The translations under genes and the position numbers were made by a program. From assembly GCF_017304615.1 (NCBI RefSeq), contig NZ_JAFKLZ010000003.1:186001-250000 (forward strand): 64,000 bases of DNA. Direction: 5' to 3'. Positions 40,045-51,663 of the stretch are shown in pieces. Each line of letters opens with the position of its first letter. The first letter of the stretch is position 1. The notes beneath the pieces are model-generated. The model had not been told where the DNA came from, searched no databases, and worked only from the letters and a program-made list of their open reading frames with translations. The DNA comes from Sphingomonas sp. GTDB taxonomy: Bacteria > Pseudomonadota > Alphaproteobacteria > Sphingomonadales > Sphingomonadaceae.

Positions 40045-40926
40045 TTACATCCCGTCGACGGCCTTGCTGACCATGACGTTCACGGCGACGCGTCGATTCT
40101 GCGCCTTGCCCTCCGGCGTCGAATTGTCCGCCGCCGGATCGGCGGTCGCCATGCCGGTTGGCGTCAGCATGCGATACGGCTTCCAACCGCACTTCTGCTG
40201 CAGGTAGTTGACCACCTTCGCGGCGCGCTTCTCGCTGAGCGCCTGGTTTGTTTCCTCACTGCCGGTCGAATCGGTGTAGCCCAGAACCAGCAACAACGAG
40301 TTGTTGGTCGCCTGTGCTGACGCTGCGGCGGCGCAGAGATCGGCCTTCGCCTGCGGCGACAGATCGGCCTTGCCGGTGTCGAAGTTCACGTTGGTCGTCG
40401 CCTTGACGATGTAATTGTCGATGTCGGCGACGCGGCCGCGCAACGCCTCGGTCGCGGCGGTCTGTTCGTCGAAGCGCTGGTCGGTGCCGTTGCGGATCAT
40501 CGACGCGGTGCGCAGATCCTTGGTCTTCAGCGTAACCTTGCTCGCGACCAGATTGCCATTATCCCACTGCACCGTCTTGATGCTTACCGGCAGACCGTTG
40601 AGCAACTGGTCCGCGCCGAGCTTCTGCGTGCTGGCGCCAAGGAAGCCGCCGCTGGAGCGGATCTGTGTCGCGTCGCTGACGAACACGATCGTCTTGCCGG
40701 CTGGCGTAGTGACCTGAACCTTGTTGCCCTTGCGTGCCGAAATGAACCCTTCGACCACCGGTCCGGCCGGCATGCCGGACAGGTCCGTAGGCACCGGCAT
40801 CGTATCGGTGACGGTGATGTCGCGGGCCTGCGGTGTGGGCTGCGCGTCCTGGGCGTATAGGCCGCCCGACACCGAAACTGCGGCCAGGGCCAGGATGAAT
40901 TTTGAACTCGTGGACATCAAACGCAT
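40045..40926 (-). CDS. OmpA-family outer-membrane/peptidoglycan-binding protein
   Basis: 293 residues. The signal peptide ends GGLYAQ near residue 26. The middle region (about 45-150) has OB-like strands (VVEGFISARKGNKVQVTT) rather than an 8-strand barrel. The C-terminal OmpA-like domain has the VNFDTGKADLSPQAKADL opening, the LVLGYTDSTGSEETNQALSE peptidoglycan-binding stretch and the NRRVAVNV end with the conserved Asp and Arg. It therefore probably tethers an envelope component to murein. GAGGAGA lies 5 bases before the ATG. It is monocistronic. Confidence 0.88.
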   Translation of the reverse strand: MRLMSTSSKFILALAAVSVSGGLYAQDAQPTPQARDITVTDTMPVPTDLSGMPAGPVVEGFISARKGNKVQVTTPAGKTIVFVSDATQIRSSGGFLGASTQKLGADQLLNGLPVSIKTVQWDNGNLVASKVTLKTKDLRTASMIRNGTDQRFDEQTAATEALRGRVADIDNYIVKATTNVNFDTGKADLSPQAKADLCAAAASAQATNNSLLLVLGYTDSTGSEETNQALSEKRAAKVVNYLQQKCGWKPYRMLTPTGMATADPAADNSTPEGKAQNRRVAVNVMVSKAVDGM

Positions 40927-41195
40927 TGCGTTCTCCTCTCAATGGCGACCGCCGGCGCTGCGGGGGTCACAGCACATCATCGGGCGGTCTTCTCGCATTG
41001 CCGTGAAACGGCAGATTCAACTCGCTGCGCCGCGCCAGGAAGGGCGGCCCGCAGCCGTACTCGAACACCGGAAAACTCGGTGTTGGGGCCAACCTTGCGG
41101 AGGCATTAACGTTCCGCTTGCGACGGGCCGTTGCCGGATAATTGGAGGCTAATGCGCGGCGAGCCGAGAAACCGGCGTGGACTCCCGCCATCCGG

Positions 41196-41738
41196 TCAGT
41201 CGGCGTCCGGCCCGAGTCCCGGATCAAGATCGCGCGGGCGCGTGAACAAGGTGAGCGTGCATTTGCCGGCCGTGATCGCGCCCCAATTATCGCCGTTGCA
41301 TGTCATCACGGCGAGGCTGGCGGTGGGGAATTTCGCTTCCACCTCGTCGCGTAGCGGATCACCCGTTCGGTCGGGGACGAGCATCAGCACCAGTTCCTCC
41401 AACCCGGGATTGTGCCCCGACATCAGCAGCGTTTCGGCCTCGGCAGGGGCGGCATGGATCAGGTCGAGCAACATGCTGGCGGACGCCAAATAAGCGCGGC
41501 GGTCCCATTCAGGTTCGATCGTGCGGCCATAGCCCACCGAAACCTGTTCGAGCGTCTCGACCACGCGCGCGGCGGGGCTGGCGATGGCGTGGTCCCAACT
41601 AAGGCCGCGGTCGCGCATGAGCTGGCCCATCAGGCGGGCGGCGCGTTCGCCCTTCGCATTCAAGCGGCGGTCGAAATCGCGCGTGCCATGATCGTCCCAG
41701 CCGGATTTGGCGTGTCGGAGGAGGATCAGGGTCTTCAT
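41196..41738 (-). CDS. SixA-like histidine phosphatase
   Basis: 180 residues of the histidine phosphatase superfamily. The catalytic LLRHAKSGWDD (R8-H9) and the second histidine in MSGHNPGLEELV are present, as in SixA, which removes phosphate from the ArcB HPt domain or PTS NPr. Alphaproteobacteria have no ArcB, so the substrate here is unknown. The frame is open upstream for 39 codons, but MKTLILLRHAK is the family start. It follows the DinG-like gene on the same strand by 16 bases and is likely co-transcribed. Confidence 0.92.
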   Translation of the reverse strand: MKTLILLRHAKSGWDDHGTRDFDRRLNAKGERAARLMGQLMRDRGLSWDHAIASPAARVVETLEQVSVGYGRTIEPEWDRRAYLASASMLLDLIHAAPAEAETLLMSGHNPGLEELVLMLVPDRTGDPLRDEVEAKFPTASLAVMTCNGDNWGAITAGKCTLTLFTRPRDLDPGLGPDAD

Positions 41739-41754
41739 CGCGGCCTTTTGGTCG

Positions 41755-44457
41755 TCAGGGATCGACCGCCTCTTGCACGACCCGCGTGACGGAAGAAAGA
41801 CGCGATTGCACCCGCGCGACCGCTTCGTCGAGTGGCACGCGCGCCACGGGGACACCCGGCGGGAAGGCGGCGAGTAAGCGGCTCGGCATCGCGGCGGACA
41901 GCAGGACGAACGCGCCGCGATCGTCGGCGCGGCGGATCAGGCGCCCGAATGCCTGCGCGAGCTTGGCGCGGACGAGGCGGTCGTCGAACGCGCTGCCGCC
42001 CCCCGCGAGGCGGCGCGCGGCGTGGAGCACGGTCGGCTTGGCCCAGGGTACGCCCTCCAGAATGACCTGGCGCAGGCTCTCGCCGGGAACGTCGACGCCG
42101 TCGCGCAAGGCATCGGTGCCGATCAGCGATGCGCGCGGCTCGTCGCGGAACATGTCGACCAGCGTGCCCGGGTCGATCGGGTCGACGTGCTGGGCGTAGA
42201 GCGGCAGGCCCTCGCGCGCGAGGCGGTCGGCGATCCGGGCATGGACGCCGCGCAGCCGCCGGATCGCGGTGAACAGGCCGAGCGTCCCGCCTCCGGCTGC
42301 CGCGATCAGCCTAGCATAGGCGTTGGCGAGCGCGGCCAGGTCGCCGCGCTTGATATCGGTGACGATCAACACCTCGGCCTGGCTGGCGTAGTCGAACGGG
42401 CTGGCGACCTCGAAATGTCCGGCGGCGCGGTCGAGGTGCGGCACGCCGGCGCGCGCGTCGGCGATCTGCCAGTCGGGGTCGCCGCCCTTCAGCGTCGCGG
42501 AGGTGACGAGCACGCCATGCGCGGGCTTGAGCACCGTTGCCGCCAGCGGGCGGGTCGGGTCGAGCCAGCGGCGGTGGAGGCCGATGTCGAACTCGCGCCC
42601 CTCGATCCGGTCGACCCCGAGCCAGTCGACAAAATCGGGATCGGCCGGGCCGCCGATCCGCGCGAGCAGGCCGATCCACGCGCCGACCGTATCGGTGCGC
42701 CACGCCAGCGACGCGACCGCGCCCTCGACCCGGGCGCGGGCCTGGCCGTCGAGCCAGTCGGGACCTTCCGCCAATACCGCCTCGAGCCGTTGGCCGAGGG
42801 TCATCAGCGGGCGAAGCAATGCTTCCAGCGCCTGCGCGGCCACGGCGGCAGCTTCGATCAGCGCGGGGAGCGGTTCGGCGAGTTCGGTTTCCAGGCCGTA
42901 CCCGGCGTCGCCATCGTGTGCGGCGCGGGCGTAGACCATCCCGCGTGCGGCGCTCAGCAGCTTCTCGACCGCGCCGAACGGCTCGCCCTCCGCCACGCGC
43001 TGCAGCCAGCCGTCCGAGGCAAGCGCGCGCGCCGCCTCGACCGCGTCCTGGATCGCGATGCCGCCCGCCTCGTCATAGCTCGCGACGTCCGACAGCCGCG
43101 CTGCCAAGCCGCGCCGCCGCCCGCGCGCATTGCTTTCGGGGCCGACGATCCAGCGGCGCAGTTCGATCGTTTCCTGCCCGGTCAGCGCCACGCCGAACAT
43201 CGCGTCGGCGGCGTCGAACAGGTGATGGCCCTCATCGAACACGTAGCGCGTGGGGCGGCTGCTCGCTTCGCGCCCGCGCGCCGCGTTGACCATCACCAGC
43301 GCGTGATTGGCGATGACGATGTCGGCTTGGGCGGAGGCGCGGGCGGCGCGTTCGATGAAGCACTTCCGGTAATGCGGGCACCCGGCATAGACGCACTCGC
43401 CGCGCCGATCGGTCAGCGCGGTCGATCCGTTGCGGCGGAACAAGGTGGGCAGCCAGCCCGGCAAGTCGCCGCCGATCATGTCGCCGTCGGCGCTATACGC
43501 TGCCCAGCGCGCGACGAGGTGAGCGAGGACGGCGGCGCGCCCCGCGAACCCGCCTTGCAGCGCATCCTCTAGGTTGAGCAGGCAGAGGTAGTTCTCGCGC
43601 CCCTTGCGCGTCACGACGCGGCGGCGGCGCTCGGCAGGGTCGGGGATCAGCCGCGCCGTTTCGTGGTTGAGCTGGCGTTGGAGCGCCTTGGTGAAGGTCG
43701 AGATCCACACCGCGCCGTTCGCCTGTTCGGACCAGAGCGACGCGGGGGCGAGGTAGCCGAGTGTCTTGCCGATGCCGGTGCCAGCTTCGGCGAGTAGCAT
43801 ATTGGGATTGTCGCGCATCATGCGCGGCGCGAACGCGGCGGCGGCGGCCTCGGCGAAGGCGCGCTGGCCGATGCGTTGCTCAGCACCGTGGCCGGTCATG
43901 TAGGCGAGACGGTCGACGATGTCGGCGTCGTCAAGCGTGACGGTCTTGGGCGCGGGACGGGGGGCGACCTCGTCCCATTCAGGCAATTTGGAAAACAGCC
44001 AGCGCTCGTTCTCTTGAGGTCTCGCGATGCGATCGGCGAGCAGCGGCGCCCAGGGCCAGCGCAGCCGCGCCAGGCTTTGCGTTGCGGTCCACGCCCCTTC
44101 GCGCTCAGGCCAGTCGCCGGCCGGGATAGCAAGCAACGCGCCCGCCGCATCGCGCAGGAATACGGCGATGTTCGCCTCGTCCTCAGGCGGGATCAGCCCC
44201 AGCATCCGGGCGAGACCCCGCGGTGTAGGCGGCAGGAAGCTCGCGGGGCGCAGGAAAGCGAACAGTTCTAACAGGTCTAGGCCCGACAGCTCGGCATAGC
44301 CTAGCCGCTGGCCGACGAGCGGCGCGTTGAGCACGATCATTGGCGTATCGGCGGCGCGCCGGATCGCCTCCCCCCGCCCGACCGCGCGGCACCCCGCCGC
44401 ATCGGCGATCCAGGCCCCGGCGTGGCTGGCGTGGAGGGCGGGATAGGGGATTGTCAC
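41755..44457 (-). CDS. DinG/XPD-like ATP-dependent DNA helicase
   Basis: 900 residues, superfamily 2. Walker A is EAGTGIGKT near residue 225 and the DEAH-type motif is VFDEGHHLFDAAD near 406. The late motif QAFGRLIRRADDRGAFVLL is the DinG signature. An iron-sulfur cluster is likely: Cys in NYLCLL, then Cys in GECVYAG, GCPHY and RKCF, four cysteines in the XPD/DinG spacing class. DinG unwinds R-loops, D-loops and forked DNA. The N-terminal 150 residues are a sphingomonad-type extension. The start overlaps the stop of the upstream cupin gene (44454-44457). Confidence 0.92.
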   Translation of the reverse strand: MTIPYPALHASHAGAWIADAAGCRAVGRGEAIRRAADTPMIVLNAPLVGQRLGYAELSGLDLLELFAFLRPASFLPPTPRGLARMLGLIPPEDEANIAVFLRDAAGALLAIPAGDWPEREGAWTATQSLARLRWPWAPLLADRIARPQENERWLFSKLPEWDEVAPRPAPKTVTLDDADIVDRLAYMTGHGAEQRIGQRAFAEAAAAAFAPRMMRDNPNMLLAEAGTGIGKTLGYLAPASLWSEQANGAVWISTFTKALQRQLNHETARLIPDPAERRRRVVTRKGRENYLCLLNLEDALQGGFAGRAAVLAHLVARWAAYSADGDMIGGDLPGWLPTLFRRNGSTALTDRRGECVYAGCPHYRKCFIERAARASAQADIVIANHALVMVNAARGREASSRPTRYVFDEGHHLFDAADAMFGVALTGQETIELRRWIVGPESNARGRRRGLAARLSDVASYDEAGGIAIQDAVEAARALASDGWLQRVAEGEPFGAVEKLLSAARGMVYARAAHDGDAGYGLETELAEPLPALIEAAAVAAQALEALLRPLMTLGQRLEAVLAEGPDWLDGQARARVEGAVASLAWRTDTVGAWIGLLARIGGPADPDFVDWLGVDRIEGREFDIGLHRRWLDPTRPLAATVLKPAHGVLVTSATLKGGDPDWQIADARAGVPHLDRAAGHFEVASPFDYASQAEVLIVTDIKRGDLAALANAYARLIAAAGGGTLGLFTAIRRLRGVHARIADRLAREGLPLYAQHVDPIDPGTLVDMFRDEPRASLIGTDALRDGVDVPGESLRQVILEGVPWAKPTVLHAARRLAGGGSAFDDRLVRAKLAQAFGRLIRRADDRGAFVLLSAAMPSRLLAAFPPGVPVARVPLDEAVARVQSRLSSVTRVVQEAVDP

Positions 44458-45461
44458 CGGTTGAGCGGGCCGGCGAGCATCGCGCGCAACGCTTTCATCA
44501 TCTCGTCGCTACGGTCGCCAAGCACGCCGCGCGCGCCCTCCGGCAGATGCGGCACGGGATCGCCGTTCGCGTGGAACACGTAATGCTCGAAGAACGCCCG
44601 CCACGCCGCGCGCTCGTTCTCCGGCAGTTCGTGCATCGTCATCGCGGCGTGGAGCAGCGAGTGGAACGGCGTGAGGGTCCGCGCCGGGCCATCGCGCCAC
44701 CAGTAATTGACCATCGCGCCGACCTCGTCGCGCCCCGCTACGCCGTGCCACCACAGGCTCGGCAGATAGAGCGCGTCGCCCGGCTCGAGCGTCGCAGTCT
44801 GGGCGACCTGTTGCGCCTCCGCGAATTTCGGAAAGCGGGAGAGATCGGGATGTTCGAGATCGACCAGGCTCGACGGCTGACCCGCCGGCGTGAAGTCGAT
44901 CGGGCCGACATAGAGGTTGGCGACCTGATCCGGCGGGAACACCGTGAAGGCGCGCCGCCCGCTGACTACGCATGCCAGGTTCTGTGGTAAGTCCCAATGC
45001 GCCGCAGTTTGCGTGCGATTGCCGAGCCATAGCGACACCAGCATGTGGCGGTCGGCGTCGAGCAGCGGCATCGGATTGTCGGCGCGAAAACCGGGGACGT
45101 GCTTCGCCACCGGCAGCGCCCCGGCATAGACGCTCCACGGCGCATCCGCTCCCCGCTGGCGCAGGATCAGGTCCAGGATCTGCGCGACGCTCGCCAGCTT
45201 GCGCTCATGGTTGAACCCCGAAAAATCGGCGGTGAAATCGAACCGCCCCGCGATCTCGGGCGGGCCGAACCAAGCTTCGGCGGGTTCCCCGGTGGCGCGC
45301 GAGATCAGATAACCGGCCAGGGCGTCCGCCGATTCCTTTGCCGCCGCGACCACCGGCCAGTCCGCGATCAGCCCGCGCAGCACCGCGGGCCGTCCGGCCG
45401 GCACAACCTCGTCCTCGAACCGCCCGCGATCGACATGGTGGAATTCCGGAATCGGCTGCAT
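44454..45461 (-). CDS. JmjC/cupin-like protein (possible 2-oxoglutarate-dependent hydroxylase)
   Basis: 335 residues, cupin_8/JmjC fold. The probable iron ligands are H and D in [10 protein letters not shown] and the distal H in [30 protein letters not shown] and [15 protein letters not shown] are the usual strands of bacterial JmjC proteins related to FIH and tRNA/ribosomal-protein hydroxylases. The substrate is unknown. The start is uncertain: ATG 45461 ([11 protein letters not shown]) is preferred, while ATG 45521 would overlap the promoter region of the divergent lysK, whose start is at 45523. The gene is coupled to the DinG-like helicase by a 4-base overlap. Confidence 0.85.
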   Translation of the reverse strand: MQPIPEFHHVDRGRFEDEVVPAGRPAVLRGLIADWPVVAAAKESADALAGYLISRATGEPAEAWFGPPEIAGRFDFTADFSGFNHERKLASVAQILDLILRQRGADAPWSVYAGALPVAKHVPGFRADNPMPLLDADRHMLVSLWLGNRTQTAAHWDLPQNLACVVSGRRAFTVFPPDQVANLYVGPIDFTPAGQPSSLVDLEHPDLSRFPKFAEAQQVAQTATLEPGDALYLPSLWWHGVAGRDEVGAMVNYWWRDGPARTLTPFHSLLHAAMTMHELPENERAAWRAFFEHYVFHANGDPVPHLPEGARGVLGDRSDEMMKALRAMLAGPLNR

Positions 45462-45522
45462 TTCTTGTACGGAAGCCTCGACAGGTTGCAAAACCGGGTC
45501 GCTTCGCGCACTCGGCACCATC

Positions 45523-47115
45523 ATGGTAGCCGATGTGGAACAGACAGGAAACGCCTTGCGCGACGCGGCGATGGGATCGAAGGCCTGGCCGTATGAGGAA
45601 GCGCGCAAGCTCCTCAAGCGCTATCCGGACGGCAAGCCCGGCGGCGCGCCCGTGTTGTTCGAGACCGGCTATGGCCCCTCGGGCCTGCCGCACATCGGCA
45701 CGTTCAACGAAGTGCTGCGCACGACGATGGTGCGCCATGCGTTCGAGACCCTCTCGGACACGCCGACCCGGTTGATCGCGTTTTCGGACGACATGGACGG
45801 GCTGCGCAAGGTGCCCGACAACGTGCCGAACAAGGAGATGCTCAGCGAATATCTCGGCAAGCCGCTGACCAAGATTCCCGATCCGTTCGGCACGCACGAC
45901 AGCTTCGCCGCACACAACAATGCGATGCTGCGCGACTTTCTCGACCGTTACGGGTTCGAATACGAGTTCGTGTCCTCGACCGATTACTACACCTCGGGCA
46001 AGTTCGACGACGCGCTCAGGAACGTGCTGCGCAATTATCAGGCGGTGATGGACATCATGCTGCCGACTCTTCGCGCCGAACGCCGCGCGACCTATTCGCC
46101 GGTCCTGCCGATCAGTCGAAAGTCGGGCATCGTGCTGCAGGTGCCGGTCGAGGTGGTCGATGCCGAAGCCGGGATCGTGCGCTTCGTGGACGAGGGCGAG
46201 ACGGTCGAGCAGTCGATCCTGTCGGGGAACGCGAAGCTGCAGTGGAAGGTCGACTGGGCGATGCGCTGGGTCGCGCTGGGCGTAGATTACGAAATGGCGG
46301 GCAAGGACTTGATCGATTCGGTGATCCAGTCTGGCAAGATCGCGCGCGCGCTTGGCGGTCGCCCGCCCGAGGGCTTCAACTACGAGATGTTCCTCGACGA
46401 AAAGGGCGAGAAGATTTCGAAGTCGAAGGGCAATGGCCTGTCGATCGAGCAGTGGCTGACTTATGGTCCCGACGAAAGCCTGGCCTTCTACATCTATCGT
46501 GAACCCAAGAAGGCGAAGTCGCTGCACCTCGGGCTGATTCCTCGCGCGGTCGACGATTACTGGCAGTTCCGAGGCAATTATGCCGGGCAACCGGTTGAAC
46601 AGCGGCTCGGCAATCCGGTCCACCACATCCATAACGGCCCGCCGCCCGCCGATACCTTGCCGGTGACGTTCGGGCTGCTGCTCAACCTGGTCGGGGTGAT
46701 GGGCGGCGACGCGACCAAGGATCAGGTGTGGGGGTACCTCGGCAATTACCTGCCCGGCGCTTCGGCGGCGGATTATCCCGAACTCGACAAATTGATCGGC
46801 TATGCGCTCGCTTATGCCCGCGATTTCGTCGCGCCGACGCTGGTGCGGCGCAAGCCGGGAGGGGTGGAGGTCGCGGCGCTGGAGCGGCTCGACGCCGACC
46901 TTGCGGCGTTGCCCGAGGGCGCGACGGCGGAGGACATCCAGAACATCGTCTACGAGATCGGCAAGACGGGCGGGTTCGCCGAACTGCGCGACTGGTTCAA
47001 GGCGCTCTACGAGACGTTGCTCGGATCGAGCCAGGGGCCGCGCATGGGCAGCTTCATCGCGCTCTACGGTGTCGCTAACACGCGCAAGCTGATCGCCGAG
47101 GCGTTGGCGCAGTGA
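45523..47115 (+). CDS. lysK: Lysyl-tRNA synthetase, class I
   Basis: 530 residues. The class I signatures are H57-I-G-T60 ([11 protein letters not shown]) and K297-I-S-K-S301 ([10 protein letters not shown]), with the alpha-helical anticodon domain after residue 380. This is the archaeal-type enzyme that replaces the usual class II LysS in alphaproteobacteria and spirochaetes; no class II gene is in the window. ATG 45523 was kept; ATG 45571 ([15 protein letters not shown]) would also preserve the conserved region. It is coupled to nhaA through a GTGA overlap. Confidence 0.95.
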   Translation: MVADVEQTGNALRDAAMGSKAWPYEEARKLLKRYPDGKPGGAPVLFETGYGPSGLPHIGTFNEVLRTTMVRHAFETLSDTPTRLIAFSDDMDGLRKVPDNVPNKEMLSEYLGKPLTKIPDPFGTHDSFAAHNNAMLRDFLDRYGFEYEFVSSTDYYTSGKFDDALRNVLRNYQAVMDIMLPTLRAERRATYSPVLPISRKSGIVLQVPVEVVDAEAGIVRFVDEGETVEQSILSGNAKLQWKVDWAMRWVALGVDYEMAGKDLIDSVIQSGKIARALGGRPPEGFNYEMFLDEKGEKISKSKGNGLSIEQWLTYGPDESLAFYIYREPKKAKSLHLGLIPRAVDDYWQFRGNYAGQPVEQRLGNPVHHIHNGPPPADTLPVTFGLLLNLVGVMGGDATKDQVWGYLGNYLPGASAADYPELDKLIGYALAYARDFVAPTLVRRKPGGVEVAALERLDADLAALPEGATAEDIQNIVYEIGKTGGFAELRDWFKALYETLLGSSQGPRMGSFIALYGVANTRKLIAEALAQ

Positions 47116-48314
47116 GCGGGAAGTCGCGCGGCGTGCGATCGACCCTGCGCGATTTCCTGCACGACGAGGCTGCGGGCGGCATCGTCCTGATCGCCGCCGC
47201 CCTGCTCGCGATGGTCGCGGCCAATTCGCCGCTCGCGCATGATTACGAGCATCTGCTCCATCTGAAGACCGGTCCGACGCTCGCGCCCGCGTTGGGGCCG
47301 ATGACGGTGCATCTGTGGATCAACGACGGTCTGATGGCGATATTCTTCCTGCTCGTCGGGCTGGAGATCAAGCGCGAGCTGGTCGATGGCGAGCTGTCCC
47401 GTCCCGCGGACCGCAGACTGCCGGTGATCGCGGCCGCAGCGGGAATGGTCGCGCCGGCGATCGTCTACCTTGCGGCGACCGGCGGTGACCCCGCGCTGAT
47501 CCGCGGTTGGGCAATCCCGGCGGCGACCGACATCGCGTTCGCGGTCGGGGTGATGGCGCTACTCGGCAAGCGCGTGCCCGCCGCACTCAAGCTGTTCCTG
47601 ACGACGGTCGCGATCGTCGATGACATGGGCGCCGTGGCGATCATCGCGGTCGCTTATAGCGCGGGGCTGGATTTCGTCGCACTGGGCGGGGCGGCTGGCG
47701 TGCTGCTGATCATGATGGCGATGAACCGGCGCGGCGTGACGATGTTGTGGCCGTACCTGGTCGCGGCGGCGGGCTTGTGGTGGTTGGTGCTGCTGTCGGG
47801 CGTCCATGCGACGGTTGCCGGCGTGCTCGCCGCGATGCTGATCCCCATCCGCACATCCCGGGGCGCCCCCGATAATGCCGAGTCGCCCCTTCACCGGCTC
47901 GAACATGCGCTCAGTCCCTGGGTCGCCTTTGCGATCGTGCCGTTGTTCGGGTTCGCCAATGCCGGAGTCTCGCTCGGCGGCCAGGGTCTTCAAGTCCTTG
48001 CCGAGCCGCTGGTGATCGCGGTCGCCGCTGGGCTGTTCGTGGGCAAGCAAAGCGGGATGCTCGGCGCGGTCGCGCTGGCGGTGAAGATGGGCTGGGCGGA
48101 ACGCCCCGGCGGCGCGTCTTGGACGCAGGTCTATGGTGTGCTGCTGCTGGCGGGGATCGGCTTCACGATGAGCCTGTTCATCGGCGGTCTGGCTTTTACC
48201 GATGCGGCACTGATCGACGAGGTGAAGGTCGGGGTGCTGGTCGGGTCGATCCTGTCGGGGATGGCCGGGTTCGCGGTGCTGCGATGGGTCGCGAAGCCAG
48301 CGCGCGATTCCTGA
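47112..48314 (+). CDS. nhaA: Na+/H+ antiporter NhaA
   Basis: 400 residues, 12 spans. The paired aspartates of the ion site are visible in [16 protein letters not shown] (span 5), and the N-terminal amphipathic helix region [23 protein letters not shown] and [16 protein letters not shown] match NhaA. It exchanges 2 H+ per Na+ or Li+ and is usually activated by alkaline pH and sodium. The GTG start overlaps the lysK stop, so translation is probably coupled to lysyl-tRNA synthetase, an unusual functional pairing. Confidence 0.96.
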   Translation: MSGKSRGVRSTLRDFLHDEAAGGIVLIAAALLAMVAANSPLAHDYEHLLHLKTGPTLAPALGPMTVHLWINDGLMAIFFLLVGLEIKRELVDGELSRPADRRLPVIAAAAGMVAPAIVYLAATGGDPALIRGWAIPAATDIAFAVGVMALLGKRVPAALKLFLTTVAIVDDMGAVAIIAVAYSAGLDFVALGGAAGVLLIMMAMNRRGVTMLWPYLVAAAGLWWLVLLSGVHATVAGVLAAMLIPIRTSRGAPDNAESPLHRLEHALSPWVAFAIVPLFGFANAGVSLGGQGLQVLAEPLVIAVAAGLFVGKQSGMLGAVALAVKMGWAERPGGASWTQVYGVLLLAGIGFTMSLFIGGLAFTDAALIDEVKVGVLVGSILSGMAGFAVLRWVAKPARDS

Positions 48315-48482
48315 GTCGATTTTGGAACCGGCCGGACGCGAGGGCGTTATTACCCTGCTTGAACGAAAGAGAGAGCGTTTTGGACGATCGGAAGCCTTGC
48401 GCGGACGATCGACCTAGGGAGCCCCGCCGCGCCATGCGCGACGGGGTTTACTCGTTTTGTGCTACGCCAATTTATGTCGTGG

Positions 48483-48511
48483 AAAAAGGGCGACGCCTTG
48501 CGACGCCGCCC
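48483..48511 (-). terminator. Intrinsic terminator of etfA
   Basis: A 10-bp stem (48488-48497 with 48502-48511, loop of four) followed on the minus strand by TTTTT (48487-48483). Two stem positions pair only as G-U in minus-strand RNA and would be A-C mismatches in plus-strand RNA, so the hairpin is built for the etfA direction. Confidence 0.8.
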
Positions 48512-48537
48512 TTGCCGAACCAATAATCGATCTTGAT

Positions 48538-49467
48538 CTACAGCTTCTCGGTCAATTCCGGCACGACTTTGAACAGGTCGCCGACCAAGCCGATGTCCGC
48601 GACCTGGAAGATCGGGGCGTCCTCGTCCTTGTTGATCGCGATGATCGTCTTGGAGTCCTTCATCCCCGCCAGGTGCTGGATCGCGCCGGAAATGCCGACC
48701 GCGATATAGACTTCGGGGGCGACGATCTTACCGGTCTGGCCGACCTGATAGTCGTTGGGGACGTAACCCGCATCGACCGCCGCGCGGCTCGCGCCGACCG
48801 CGGCGCCGAGCTTGTCGGCGAGCGGTTCGATGATCGTGTGGAAGTTCTCGCTGTTCTGCAACGCCCGGCCGCCGGACACGATGACCTTGGCGCTGGTCAG
48901 TTCGGGGCGTTCGAGCTTGGCGATCTCGGCGTTGACGAAGGACGACACGCCCTTGTCGCCGGTCGAGGCGACCTTCTCGATACTGCCCGAGCCGCCCTCG
49001 GGCGACGCCTTCTCGAACGCGGTGCCGCGCACGGTGATGACCTTTTTCGCGTCCTTGGTCTGGACGGTCGCGATCGCGTTGCCGGCGTAAATCGGGCGCG
49101 TGAACGTGTCCTCGCCTTCGACCGACAGGATGTCGCTGATCTGCATGACGTCGAGCAAGGCGGCGACGCGCGGCGCGATGTTCTTGCCGTTAGACGTCGC
49201 GGGCGCAAGGAACGCGTCGTGGTGGTCCATCAGCGACGCAACGAGCGGCGCGACGTTTTCGGCGAGCGCGTGTGCATAAGCCGCATCGTCGGCGACATGG
49301 ACCTTGCCGACGCCGGCGATCTTGGCGGCTTCGGCGGCGACGCCGTCCATGCCTTGCCCGGCGACCACCAAATGAACTTCGCCGAGCTTCGACGCGGCAG
49401 TGACCACGGCGAGCGTGGCATCCTTGACGGCCTTGCCGTCATGTTCGACCCAAACCAGAGTCTTCAT
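48538..49467 (-). CDS. etfA: Electron transfer flavoprotein alpha subunit
   Basis: 309 residues. The C-terminal FAD-binding domain contains [15 protein letters not shown], then [20 protein letters not shown] and [18 protein letters not shown], the standard EtfA/FixB sequence. With EtfB it forms the soluble FAD/AMP heterodimer that carries electrons from acyl-CoA and other dehydrogenases to ETF-ubiquinone oxidoreductase. It is separated from etfB by 113 bases containing a palindromic repeat (49501-49567), so the two subunits may not be translated at equal rates from one mRNA. Confidence 0.97.
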   Translation of the reverse strand: MKTLVWVEHDGKAVKDATLAVVTAASKLGEVHLVVAGQGMDGVAAEAAKIAGVGKVHVADDAAYAHALAENVAPLVASLMDHHDAFLAPATSNGKNIAPRVAALLDVMQISDILSVEGEDTFTRPIYAGNAIATVQTKDAKKVITVRGTAFEKASPEGGSGSIEKVASTGDKGVSSFVNAEIAKLERPELTSAKVIVSGGRALQNSENFHTIIEPLADKLGAAVGASRAAVDAGYVPNDYQVGQTGKIVAPEVYIAVGISGAIQHLAGMKDSKTIIAINKDEDAPIFQVADIGLVGDLFKVVPELTEKL

Positions 49468-49500
49468 ATTCTCAAACCTTCCCGGGGGCTGCCCCCTCTA

Positions 49501-49567
49501 CCGTTCGGGCTGAGCTTGTCGAAGCCCGTGCCCGGAACACGCCCTTCGACAAGCTCAGGGCGAACGG
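49501..49567. repeat. Palindromic repeat (24-bp arms) between etfB and etfA
   Basis: Arms 49501-49524 and 49544-49567 with two mismatches; core cttcgacaagctcagggcga. Same family as 18411-18491 in the helicase gene, here with a shorter 19-base loop. In the sucC-etfB-etfA transcript it would fold into a large hairpin. Confidence 0.85.
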
Positions 49568-49580
49568 ATTTATGTGATCG

Positions 49581-50327
49581 CTACTTGGCGACGCCCATGG
49601 CTTTCAGCTTGGCCACCAGTTCGTCGGTATCGGCGACCTTGACCCCCGCGGTGCGCTTGGGCGGCTCGACGACCTTGAGCGTGGTGAGGCGCGGCGCCAC
49701 GTCGACGCCGTAATCGGCGGGCGTCTTCTGATCGAGGGGCTTCGACTTCGCCTTCATGATGTTGGGCAGCGAGGCGTAGCGCGGCTCGTTGAGGCGAAGG
49801 TCGGTGGTGATGATCGCGGGGAGCGTCAGTCTGTCGGTTTCCGACCCGCCGTCGACTTCGCGCGTCACCGTCACGCTGTCGGCGGCGAGCTCGACCTTCG
49901 ACGCGAAGGTCGCCTGGCCGACGCCGAGCAGCCCGGCGAGCATCTGGCCGGTCTGGTTGTTGTCGTCGTCGATCGCCTGCTTGCCCAGGATGATCAGGTC
50001 GGGCTTCTCCGCCTCGACGATCGCCTTCAACAGCTTGGCGACGCCCAGCGGCTCGACCTTTTCGTCGCTGACCACGAGGATCGCGCGGTCGGCGCCCATC
50101 GCCAGCGCGGTGCGCAGCGTTTCCTGCGACTTCGCCTCGCCGATCGACACCGCGACGATCTCGGTCACGCCCTTGTCCTTGAGGCGGATCGCTTCCTCGA
50201 CCGCGATCTCGTCGAACGGGTTCATCGACATCTTCACGTTGGCCAGATCGACCCCCGTCCCGTCCGCCTTCACGCGGGGCTTTACGTTGTAGTCAAGCAC
50301 GCGCTTGACCGGCACCAGCACCTTCAT
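49581..50327 (-). CDS. etfB: Electron transfer flavoprotein beta subunit
   Basis: 248 residues. The AMP-binding beta-subunit core is intact: [20 protein letters not shown] at the start, [16 protein letters not shown], and [20 protein letters not shown], followed by the [20 protein letters not shown] recognition loop region that contacts dehydrogenases. The length is the normal 245-260. It lies 44 bases downstream of sucC on the same strand, so sucC-etfB-etfA reads as one unit. Confidence 0.97.
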   Translation of the reverse strand: MKVLVPVKRVLDYNVKPRVKADGTGVDLANVKMSMNPFDEIAVEEAIRLKDKGVTEIVAVSIGEAKSQETLRTALAMGADRAILVVSDEKVEPLGVAKLLKAIVEAEKPDLIILGKQAIDDDNNQTGQMLAGLLGVGQATFASKVELAADSVTVTREVDGGSETDRLTLPAIITTDLRLNEPRYASLPNIMKAKSKPLDQKTPADYGVDVAPRLTTLKVVEPPKRTAGVKVADTDELVAKLKAMGVAK

Positions 50328-50371
50328 CGCATTCTCTCCGTCAATCCGAAACGCTTCCTGGGGAGGGAGCG

Positions 50372-51571
<1,200 letters not shown>

Positions 51572-51663
51572 GGGAAGGCTCGGGCCTTTCGATGGTGGGG
51601 TCGCGATGGCCTTAAGCACAAGGGGACGGGCGAATCCACCCCCGCTCGCCTTGCCGCCGCGCA

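Noticed and set aside
42022-43572. 516-codon plus-strand frame opposite the DinG-like helicase
   Set aside because: Shadow of a high-GC gene; no motif, no ribosome-binding site, and the minus strand carries the helicase motifs.
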